From the NCBI GenBank assembly GCA_028292835.1, contig JAQGLP010000340.1:1-7169 (forward strand): 7,169 bases of DNA, written 5' to 3'. The DNA comes from Variovorax sp. (lineage in GTDB: Bacteria > Pseudomonadota > Gammaproteobacteria > Burkholderiales > Burkholderiaceae_C). Positions 1 to 5,666 of this stretch are shown one piece after another. A model generated the notes under the pieces. It did not search any database. It was given only the letters and a program-made list of their open reading frames with translations, and was not told the origin of the DNA. The stretch's first letter is position 1. Every line of letters starts with the position of its first letter. A program made the position numbers and the translations under genes.

Positions 1-160
1 CGAACGACAGCATGCCGGTGTAGCCCAGCAGCAGGTTGAATGCCGATGCGAACAGCGCGAAGCACATGAGCTTCATCACGAACACGGGATAGGCGCCCAG
101 CGCCGGCGCCACGAGCAGGGCCAGCAACAGCAGCAGGTAGCCGATGGTTGTTTTTTTCAT
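1..160 (-). CDS. livM: LivM-type permease of HAAT-family ABC importer (N-terminal part)
   Basis: This is the beginning of the second membrane subunit of the Liv-type ABC importer; the gene runs off the left edge after 53 codons. It would pair with LivH in the inner membrane to form the solute path. The translation starts MKKTTIGYLLLLLALLVAPA, giving a first hydrophobic segment at about residues 6-23. A second helix follows, ending in the LivM hallmark NLLLGYTGMLSF (about residues 42-53), where family members usually continue GHAAF. The ATG at 158-160 lies 9 bp after the livH stop, and an AGGG Shine-Dalgarno at 168-171 overlaps that stop with 7-nt spacing. Seven adenines immediately follow the start ATG. 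The gene order and family motif make the call firm although only the first sixth or so of a usual LivM is visible. Confidence 0.88.
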   Translation of the reverse strand, partial: MKKTTIGYLLLLLALLVAPALGAYPVFVMKLMCFALFASAFNLLLGYTGMLSF

Positions 161-169
161 GGGGCCGCC

Positions 170-1045
170 CTATCTTTCTTTGCCGAAGAGGCCGGCGGGG
201 CGTATGAGCAGCACGATGACCATGATCACGAACACCACGGTTGACGATGCTTCCGGGTAGAACACCTTGGTGAACCCTTCGATGATGCCCAGGCCCAGCC
301 CGGTGAGGATGGAGCCCATGATCGAGCCCATGCCGCCGATCACCACCACGGCGAACACCACGATGATGAGGTTCTGGCCCATGAGCGGCGAGACCTGGAT
401 CACCGGCGCGGCCAGCACGCCGGCGAACGCCGCCAGCGCCACGCCGAAGCCGTAGGTGAGCGTGATCATCAAGGGCACGTTGACGCCGAAGGCCTCGACC
501 AGCCGGGGATTTTCGGTGCCGGCGCGCAGGTAGGCGCCGAGCCGCGTTTTCTCGATCACGAACCAGGTGGCGAAGCACACCACCAGCGAGGCCACGACCA
601 CCCAGGCGCGGTAGTTGGGCAGCACCATGAAGCCCAGGTCGGTGGCACTCGACAGCGCCTCCGGCGCCTCGTAGCTCAGGCCCGAGACGCCGTAGACGGA
701 GCGGAAGGCGCCTTCGATCAGCAGCGTGAGGCCGAGCGTGAGCAAAAGGCCATAAAGATGGTCGAGCTTGTAGATCCAGCGCAGCAGCAGCCGCTCGATC
801 AGCACGCCGAACAGTCCGACCACGACCGGCGCCACCAGCAGCATCACCCAGTAGTTGATGCCGAAGTAGTTCATCGCCATCCAGCTCAGCACGGCCCCCA
901 TCATGAACAACGCGCCGTGGGCGAAGTTGATCACGTTGAGCAGCCCGAAGATCACCGCGAGCCCGAGGCTCAGGATCGCATAGAACGACCCGTTGACCAG
1001 CCCCAGAAGGAGCTGGCTCAACAACGCTGGAAGCGAAATGTTCAT
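170..1045 (-). CDS. livH: LivH-type permease of HAAT-family ABC importer
   Basis: This is an inner-membrane permease subunit (291 aa, full family length) that forms the transport channel with LivM and couples to the LivG/LivF ATPases. The N-terminal region LLLGLVNGSFYAILSLGLAV followed by FGLLNVINFAHGALFMMGA (about residues 33-51) is the classic LivH signature. About eight hydrophobic segments follow. The cytoplasmic RAGTENPRLVEAFGVN stretch (175-190) and the coupling-loop region IGGMGSIMGSILTGLGLG (about 237-254) are where the ATPases dock. The protein ends IRPAGLFGKER, typical of the family. The start at 1043-1045 has only a weak ribosome site (AGG in ACAGGCTT), so translation may rely on the polycistronic message. 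It is separated from the upstream binding-protein gene by a hairpin-rich 129-bp spacer and from livM by 9 bp. Confidence 0.95.
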   Translation of the reverse strand: MNISLPALLSQLLLGLVNGSFYAILSLGLAVIFGLLNVINFAHGALFMMGAVLSWMAMNYFGINYWVMLLVAPVVVGLFGVLIERLLLRWIYKLDHLYGLLLTLGLTLLIEGAFRSVYGVSGLSYEAPEALSSATDLGFMVLPNYRAWVVVASLVVCFATWFVIEKTRLGAYLRAGTENPRLVEAFGVNVPLMITLTYGFGVALAAFAGVLAAPVIQVSPLMGQNLIIVVFAVVVIGGMGSIMGSILTGLGLGIIEGFTKVFYPEASSTVVFVIMVIVLLIRPAGLFGKER

Positions 1046-1174
1046 AAGCCTGTCAACAGCCTTAGCGGCTTTTCTTTTTCGGGGGGGCCGCCGCGCCCGG
1101 CCGCCCGAAGCGGCCGGCCCGCCCCCCTTCAGGGGGTTGGCGGGCCGACACGAAGTGCGGAGAGCCTGAGCGGG
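1046..1174 (-). repeat. Hairpin-rich intergenic element between binding protein and livH
   Basis: This non-coding spacer holds two strong, overlapping inverted repeats. One pairs 1115-1123 (CGGCCCGCC) with 1139-1147 (GGCGGGCCG), a perfect 9-bp stem. It encloses an inner CCCCC/GGGGG stem (1123-1127 with 1132-1136, loop TTCA; the base at 1123 can join only one of the two stems). The other pairs 1097-1104 (CCGGCCGC) with 1110-1117 (GCGGCCGG), an 8-bp stem with a 5-nt loop. The two share 1115-1117, so they compete. In the transcribed (minus) sense they are followed by a C7 run and an A-rich GAAAAAGAAAAG, not a U-tract, so this does not look like an intrinsic terminator. The flanks (ACTTCGTGTC, CCCCCTGAAGGGGG, GAAAAAGAAAAGCCGC) resemble, from memory, an extragenic repeat common in Comamonadaceae; that is unverified. 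An mRNA-stabilising or processing role is inference. Confidence 0.6.
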
Positions 1175-2371
1175 TTACTTCCAGAGTGCGCACTTGCTCT
1201 CGGCCTTGGTCGTGAAGACCTGGTCGCCCGGCAGCGTCGCCTTCAGCTTGAGGTAGTCCCACGGCTTCTTGGACTCGGCCGCCGTCTTGGCTTCCATCAG
1301 GTACATGTCGTGGATGAAGCTGCCGTCGGCGCGGATCTGGCCCTTGCCGTAGAAGTCGTCGATCTTCATGCCCTTCAGCTGGGCCATGACCTTGTCTGCA
1401 TCGACGGTCTTGGCCTCCTGCACGGCCTTGAGGTAGGTCATGGTGGCCGAGTAGTCGGCGGCCTGGATGTCCGTCGGCATGCGCTTGGTCTTCTCGAAGA
1501 AGCGGGCGGACCACTTGCGGCTGGCGTCGTTCATGTCCCAGTACCAGCTGGTGGTCATGAGCAGGCCCTCGGTGTTCTTCAGGCCCAGGCTGTGGATGTC
1601 CGTCAGGAACACCAGCAGGCCCGCGATCTTCATGTTCTTGGTGATGCCGAATTCCTTGGCGGCCTTGATGGCGTTGATGGTGTCGCCGCCGGCGTTGGCC
1701 AGGCCCAGCACCTGCGCCTTGGAATTCTGCGCCTGCAGCAGGAACGACGAGAAGTCCGACGCGTTGAGCGGGTGCTTGACGCTGCCGACCACCGTGCCGC
1801 CCTTCTCCTTCACGACCTTGGCCGTGTCGGCTTCCAGCGCGGCGCCGAAGGCGTAGTCGGCCGTCAGGAAGAACCAGCTCTTGCCGCCCTGCGCCACCAC
1901 GGCGCTGCCGGTCCCCTTGGCCAGCGCCACGGTGTCGTAGGCGTAGTGCACGGTGTAGGGGCTGCACTGCTCGTTGGTCAGTGCCGAGCTGCCGGCGCCG
2001 TTGTTGATGTAGACGCGCTTCTTCTCCTGCGCCACCTTGGCCGTGGCCAGCGCCGTGCCCGAGTTGGTGCCGCCGAAGATCATCGTGACGCCCTGCGTGT
2101 CGATCCACTCGCGGGCCTTGGAGGCGGCGATGTCGGCCTTGTTCTGGTGGTCGGCCGTCAGCAGTTCGATCGGCATGCCGTTGACCTTGCCGCCGAAGTC
2201 GTCGATCGCCATCTGGATCGCGGTGACGCCGTTCTTGCCCTCGACGTCGGCGTAGAGGCTCGACATGTCGGTCACGAAGCCGATCTTGACCTTCTCCTGC
2301 GCCTGCGCGGCATGCGTGGCGAGGCCGGCGATGCCAAGCATCAGTGCAACAATTTTCAGTTGGGTGTTCAT
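1175..2371 (-). CDS. Periplasmic substrate-binding protein of HAAT-family ABC importer
   Basis: This protein (398 aa) captures solute in the periplasm and delivers it to LivHM. A Sec signal peptide is evident: MNTQLK, hydrophobic IVALMLGIAGLA, and a likely signal peptidase I site after AQA at residue 24. There is no lipobox cysteine. The mature protein begins QEKVKIGFVTDMSSLYADVEGKNG and continues as a type I periplasmic-binding fold (Peripla_BP_6 type), with the usual AIQMAIDDFGGKVNG, MIFGGTNSGTALA (97-109) and FLTADYAFG (168-176) landmarks. Two cysteines, 136 and 394 (in the C-terminal KCALWK), could form a disulfide. The family includes leucine/isoleucine/valine binders but also aromatic acid, amide and urea binders, and this TDMSSLYADVEGKNG variety has no substrate I can assign. 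A good AGGAG ribosome site supports the start. It sits 55 bp after livF. Confidence 0.93.
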   Translation of the reverse strand: MNTQLKIVALMLGIAGLATHAAQAQEKVKIGFVTDMSSLYADVEGKNGVTAIQMAIDDFGGKVNGMPIELLTADHQNKADIAASKAREWIDTQGVTMIFGGTNSGTALATAKVAQEKKRVYINNGAGSSALTNEQCSPYTVHYAYDTVALAKGTGSAVVAQGGKSWFFLTADYAFGAALEADTAKVVKEKGGTVVGSVKHPLNASDFSSFLLQAQNSKAQVLGLANAGGDTINAIKAAKEFGITKNMKIAGLLVFLTDIHSLGLKNTEGLLMTTSWYWDMNDASRKWSARFFEKTKRMPTDIQAADYSATMTYLKAVQEAKTVDADKVMAQLKGMKIDDFYGKGQIRADGSFIHDMYLMEAKTAAESKKPWDYLKLKATLPGDQVFTTKAESKCALWK

Positions 2372-2376
2372 GTTTT

Positions 2377-2381
2377 CTCCT
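2377..2381 (-). promoter_or_regulatory. Ribosome binding site of the substrate-binding protein gene
   Basis: The minus strand reads AGGAG followed by AAAAC and then the ATG at 2371-2369, a near-consensus Shine-Dalgarno with 5-nt spacing. It is the best ribosome site in this importer operon, which fits a need for more binding protein than membrane subunits. Confidence 0.75.
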
Positions 2382-2426
2382 GGGGTTGCTGCGAAAGAAA
2401 TGCGTGTGCGAATGCCGGGGCCGCGG

Positions 2427-3137
2427 TCAGACGCCGAGCAGTTCGCTCAGCACCGGCATGCGGGCCTCGAGTTCGGCGGCGCCGAACGCCAGCGCGATGC
2501 GGCCGTGCTCCATCACGTAGAAGCGGTCGGCCAGCGGCGCGGCGAAGCGGAAGTTCTGCTCGACCATGACCACGGTGTAGCCCTTGCTGCGCAGCATGGT
2601 GATCATGCGCGCCAGCGCCTGCACGATGACGGGCGCCAGCCCTTCCGAGATCTCGTCGAGCAGCAGCATCCTGGCGCCGGTGCGCAGGATGCGCGCCACC
2701 GCCAGCATCTGCTGCTCGCCGCCCGACAGGCGCGTGCCCTGGCTGTTGCGGCGCTCGGCCAGGTTGGGGAACATGGCGTAGATCTCGTCGACCGGCATGC
2801 CGGGACCGGCGCCCTTGAGCGCGGGCGGCAGCAGCAGGTTTTCCTCGCACGACAGGCTGGCGAAGATGCCGCGCTCCTCCGGGCAGTAGCCGATGCCGTG
2901 GTGCGCGATGCGGTGCGTCGCCATGCCGATGGTCTCGACGCCATTGATCCGGATGCTGCCCTTGCGGGCGCCGGTCAGGCCCATGACCGCGCGCAGCGTG
3001 GTGGTGCGCCCGGCGCCGTTGCGGCCCAGCAGCGTGACCACCTCGCCCGGCTGCACCACCATGTCGACCCCGTGCAGCACATGCGATTCGCCATACCAGG
3101 CGTGCAGGTCCTTGATCTCCAGTGCCGGGGCGGCCAT
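2427..3137 (-). CDS. livF: LivF-type ATP-binding subunit of HAAT-family ABC importer
   Basis: This is a cytoplasmic ABC ATPase (236 aa, normal length) that would pair with LivG to drive import through LivHM. Landmarks in order are: Walker A region GRNGAGRT at 38-45; the LivF-type Q-loop GYCPEERGIF at 83-92; ABC signature LSGGEQQ at 137-143; Walker B MLLLDE at 157-162 followed by ISEGLAPVIV; and VMVEQN at 190-195, where LivF proteins normally have Gln at the H-loop. The oddity is Arg44 (codon CGC) where Walker A normally has the phosphate-binding Lys. Also, DEIS replaces the more usual DEPS. The remaining motifs are intact, so this is not obvious decay. The start overlaps the livG stop by one base (TGATG), and AGGGGG lies 7 nt upstream, implying translational coupling. 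Confidence 0.94.
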   Translation of the reverse strand: MAAPALEIKDLHAWYGESHVLHGVDMVVQPGEVVTLLGRNGAGRTTTLRAVMGLTGARKGSIRINGVETIGMATHRIAHHGIGYCPEERGIFASLSCEENLLLPPALKGAGPGMPVDEIYAMFPNLAERRNSQGTRLSGGEQQMLAVARILRTGARMLLLDEISEGLAPVIVQALARMITMLRSKGYTVVMVEQNFRFAAPLADRFYVMEHGRIALAFGAAELEARMPVLSELLGV

Positions 3138-3907
3138 CAGTGGGCCCCCTGCAGTTGCCCGTCGGTGGTGCCCATGTAGGCCTCCATCACCTGCGGGTTC
3201 CGGGAAACATCGGCGTAGGGCCCCTCGGCCAGCACGGCGCCGCGCGGCAGCACGGTGATGGTGTCGGCGATGGTCGAGACCACGCTCATGTTGTGCTCCA
3301 CCATCAGGATGGTCCGGCCGGCCGAGACGCGCTTGATGAGTTCGGCCACGCGGTGCACGTCCTCGTGGCCCATGCCCTGCGTGGGCTCGTCCAGCAGCAT
3401 CAGCTCAGGTTCCATCGCCAGCGTGGTGGCGATTTCCAGGGCGCGCTTGCGGCCATAGGGCAGGTTCACCGTCTGCTCGTCGGCCAGGTCTTCGAGCCCG
3501 ACCTCGGCCAGCAGCGCGCGGGCGCGGGCGTCGAGCGGCGCCAGCGATTTCTCGCTCTTCCAGAAGTGGTAGGAGGTGCCGAGCGCGCGCTGCAGGCCGA
3601 GCCGCACGTTCTCCAGCAATGTCAGGTGCGGGAACACCGCCGAGATCTGGAACGAGCGGATGATGCCGCGCCGCGCGATCTGCGCCGGCTGCTCGCGCGT
3701 GATGTCCTGCCCGTTGAAGAGGATGGCGCCGGAGGTCGGCTCCAGGAACTTGGTCAGTAGGTTGAAGCAGGTGGTCTTGCCGGCGCCGTTGGGGCCGATC
3801 AGCGCGTGGATGGAGCCGCGCTGGACGGCGAGGTCGACCTTGCTGACCGCAGTGAAGCCCTTGAATTCCTTTGTGAGCTGGCGTGTTTCGAGAATGATGT
3901 CGCTCAT
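3137..3907 (-). CDS. livG: LivG-type ATP-binding subunit of HAAT-family ABC importer
   Basis: This is a cytoplasmic ABC ATPase (256 aa), first gene of the importer operon. It has a canonical Walker A GPNGAGKT (38-45), Q-loop SFQ with Gln87, a LivG-type signature LPYGRKR (149-155, instead of LSGGQ; LSYG-like forms are usual here), Walker B LMLLDE (169-174) and an H-loop VEHN with His205. The D-loop area reads PTQGMGHED rather than the common PTAGMNP. The frame stays open 46 codons further upstream, to an ATG at 4045. I chose the ATG at 3907 because MSDIILETRQLTKEFKGFTA matches the usual LivG N-terminus, and the upstream residues (rich in R, H and P) look non-coding. The ribosome site is weak (GCGAG directly before ATG). 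It lies 166 bp downstream of emrB and overlaps livF by one base. Confidence 0.94.
   Translation of the reverse strand: MSDIILETRQLTKEFKGFTAVSKVDLAVQRGSIHALIGPNGAGKTTCFNLLTKFLEPTSGAILFNGQDITREQPAQIARRGIIRSFQISAVFPHLTLLENVRLGLQRALGTSYHFWKSEKSLAPLDARARALLAEVGLEDLADEQTVNLPYGRKRALEIATTLAMEPELMLLDEPTQGMGHEDVHRVAELIKRVSAGRTILMVEHNMSVVSTIADTITVLPRGAVLAEGPYADVSRNPQVMEAYMGTTDGQLQGAH
3145..3150 (-). promoter_or_regulatory. Ribosome binding site of livF inside the livG 3' end
   Basis: The minus strand reads AGGGGG, 7 nt before the livF ATG, within the last codons of livG. Together with the TGATG stop/start overlap it fixes the livF start and suggests coupled translation of the two ATPases. Confidence 0.65.
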
Positions 3908-4073
3908 CTCGCGCGGTCGCCCGTGGGCTGGCAGGAAAAATCGGTCATGCGGTCCATCCGTGCGCACCACCATGGTTGCGCGGACGAATTCTTGGCCGGC
4001 ATGGCCGGTTTGCCTACTGGGGCAAATTCCTATGCTGCGGCGCACCAGCCAATCGGCGCGGGCGCATCCGGTG
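3908..4073 (-). other. Intergenic region between emrB and livG
   Basis: These 166 bp separate the efflux operon from the importer operon. I see no reliable sigma-70 pair and no hairpin followed by a U-tract. What it does hold is a perfect inverted repeat at 4009-4026 and a short CCGGC-ATG-GCCGG hairpin at 3996-4008, immediately next to it. The only AT-richer spots on the minus strand are CATAGGAATTTG, just upstream of the inverted repeat, and GATTTTTCC, about 35-45 nt before livG. If the importer has its own promoter it should lie here; otherwise livG could be reached by read-through from emrB. Confidence 0.5.
4009..4026. promoter_or_regulatory. Inverted repeat TTTGCC-N6-GGCAAA, candidate operator
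   Basis: Perfect 6-bp arms (4009-4014 and 4021-4026) are separated by 6 bp, lying about 100 bp upstream of the livG start and about 50 bp after the emrB stop. The dyad size suits a dimeric helix-turn-helix repressor, and it falls in the least GC-rich part of the spacer. No regulator gene is in the window, and the repeat is not a terminator because no T-run follows on either strand. The operator role is inference. Confidence 0.35.
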
Positions 4074-5639
4074 TCAGTGCGCGCCGGCGGCAGCGTCCGC
4101 GCCCGCGCCGCCGCGCTGCGGGTGCGACAGCCACACCAGCGGGATCAGCAGGATGAACAACACGGCCGAGGCATAGAACACATCGTCCGTGGCCAGCATG
4201 AAGGACTGCTGGTTGACGATGCCGTTGAGCTGCCCCAGCACCTGGGTGGGAGCCAGGCCGCTGGCTCCCAGGCCGTTGATGGCGCCCATCGCCGCGGCGT
4301 TGCCCTGCGTCACCGACTCCACCAGTTGCGCATGGTGCAGGGCGGCGCGGCTTTCCCATACCGTGGTAACGATGGACGTGCCCATGGCGCCGGCCGTGAT
4401 GCGCGCGAAGTTCGACAGGCCCGACGCCGCCGGAATGCGCTCGGGCGGCAGCCCCGACAGCGTGATCGTCACCAGCGGGATGAAGAAGAACGCCATGGCG
4501 ACACCCTGGATGATGGTCGGAATCATGATGGTCGCGAAGTCCGCCTGCGTGTTGAAGCGCGAGCGCATCCACAGCACCAGCGCGAACACCACGAAGGAGA
4601 AGGTGGCATAGCGCCGGGCGTCGAACTTGCCGACCGTCAGCCCCACCACCGGCGACAGCACGATCGCCAGCAGGCCCACCGGCGCCATGATCATGCCGGC
4701 CTGCGTCGCGGTGTAGCCCATGAACTGCTGCAGCCACAGCGGCAGCAACACCACGTTGCCGAAGAACAGCCCGTAGGCCACGGCCGTGGCCAGCGCGCCC
4801 GACCAGAAGTTGCGCCGCTTGAACAGCGACAGGTCCACCACCGGGTGCTCCTCGGTCAGCTCCCATGCCAGGAAGAAGGCCAGGCCCACCACGGCGACCA
4901 CCGCCATGGCAACGATCTGGCCGGAGTTGAACCAGTCGAGTTCCTTGCCCTTGTCGAGCATGAGCTGCAGCGAGCCCACCCACACGATCAGCAGCGCCAG
5001 CCCGATCGAGTCGATCGGCACCACGCGCGTCGGGCTCTCGCGCTTGCTGTAGAGGGCCCACGTGATCGTGGCGGCGGCCATGCCCACCGGGATATTGATG
5101 TAGAAAATCCACGGCCACGAGATGTTGTCGGTGATCCAGCCGCCCAGCAGGGGGCCCATCACCGGCGCCACCAGCGTCGTCATCGACCACATCGCCATCG
5201 CGAGGCCGGCCTTGGCGCGCGGGTAGCTCGACAGCAGCAGGGTCTGCGACAGCGGGATCATCGGCCCGGCCACGAAGCCCTGCAGCGCGCGGAACGCGAT
5301 CAGCGTCGTCATGTTGGGCGCCAGCCCGCACAGCCAGGAGCTCACCATGAACAGGATGATGCTGGCCATGAAAAGCCGCACCTGGCCGAAGCGCTGGGTC
5401 AGCCAGCCCGTCAGCGGCACCGCGATGGCGTTGGCCACCGCGAAGCTGGTGATGACCCAGGTACCCTGCGTGGCGCTCACGCCCAGGTCGCCCGCGATGG
5501 CGGGCAGCGACACGTTGGCGATCGACGAGTCGAGCACGTTCATGAAGGTGGCCGCCGACAGGGCGACCGTGCCCCACACACGCGCCGCCCCTTCGAGCGG
5601 CGCATGGGGGATGAAGGCGGGGGCGGGAGCGGCAGCCAT
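4074..5639 (-). CDS. emrB: EmrB-type DHA2 (14-helix) MFS multidrug exporter
   Basis: This is an inner-membrane proton antiporter (521 aa, the usual DHA2 length) that hands substrates to the EmrA adaptor and the outer-membrane factor. The first helix carries the family motif VLDSSIANVSLPAIAGDLG (about 35-53). Motif A in the first cytoplasmic loop is GWLTQRFGQVRLF (78-90), and motif C is GPLLGGWITD (162-171), followed by SWPWIFYINIPVG, all typical of EmrB/QacA-like antiporters. The segments MLDKGKELDWF (227-237) and IPAASGLSNFARITAGAMGTSI (402-423) also match EmrB relatives. A short Ala/Gly-rich tail ends the protein. The ATG follows the emrA stop by 17 bp with no Shine-Dalgarno visible; a hairpin occupies that spot, suggesting coupled translation. 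The exported compounds are not deducible; hydrophobic drugs and uncouplers are the classical EmrAB substrates. Confidence 0.95.
   Translation of the reverse strand: MAAAPAPAFIPHAPLEGAARVWGTVALSAATFMNVLDSSIANVSLPAIAGDLGVSATQGTWVITSFAVANAIAVPLTGWLTQRFGQVRLFMASIILFMVSSWLCGLAPNMTTLIAFRALQGFVAGPMIPLSQTLLLSSYPRAKAGLAMAMWSMTTLVAPVMGPLLGGWITDNISWPWIFYINIPVGMAAATITWALYSKRESPTRVVPIDSIGLALLIVWVGSLQLMLDKGKELDWFNSGQIVAMAVVAVVGLAFFLAWELTEEHPVVDLSLFKRRNFWSGALATAVAYGLFFGNVVLLPLWLQQFMGYTATQAGMIMAPVGLLAIVLSPVVGLTVGKFDARRYATFSFVVFALVLWMRSRFNTQADFATIMIPTIIQGVAMAFFFIPLVTITLSGLPPERIPAASGLSNFARITAGAMGTSIVTTVWESRAALHHAQLVESVTQGNAAAMGAINGLGASGLAPTQVLGQLNGIVNQQSFMLATDDVFYASAVLFILLIPLVWLSHPQRGGAGADAAAGAH
4247..4270 (-). 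repeat. Perfect 10-bp hairpin inside the emrB 3' end
   Basis: TGGGAGCCAG (4247-4256) and CTGGCTCCCA (4261-4270) are perfect reverse complements around a 4-base loop. They lie in the codons for LGASGLAPT near residue 460, in the loop before the last emrB helix. The RNA hairpin would form in either direction. It may be a by-product of codon choice in a Gly/Ala/Pro-rich loop. Confidence 0.4.
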
Positions 5640-5648
5640 CGCGCGGGA

Positions 5649-5666
5649 CCGCGGCCTCAGCCGCGG
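5649..5666 (-). promoter_or_regulatory. Hairpin spanning the emrA stop codon, upstream of emrB
   Basis: The minus strand reads CCGCGGC-TGAG-GCCGCGG, a perfect 7-bp all-G/C stem whose tetraloop holds the emrA TGA. The stem ends 9 nt before the emrB ATG, over the place where a Shine-Dalgarno would normally be. It could limit independent entry at emrB and be opened by ribosomes finishing emrA. That function is inference. Confidence 0.5.

Noticed and set aside
1051..1056. Perfect TTGACA on the minus strand just before livH, possible -35 box
   Set aside because: No -10-like hexamer lies 16-18 bp downstream, and transcription would start inside livH.
1097..1147. Intrinsic terminator after the binding-protein gene
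   Set aside because: The stems are strong, but in the transcribed direction they are followed by C- and A-rich sequence and no U-tract, and livH/livM of the same system continue downstream.
758..2569. Long plus-strand open frame opposite livH and the binding-protein gene
   Set aside because: Its translation is a His/Arg/Gln/Val-rich low-complexity string with no domain pattern. It is the expected antisense shadow of GC-rich genes that are clearly real on the minus strand.
3908..4045. Extended N-terminus for LivG using the upstream ATG at 4045 or 3973
   Set aside because: The added residues have no family resemblance, and the ATG at 3907 gives the standard LivG beginning.
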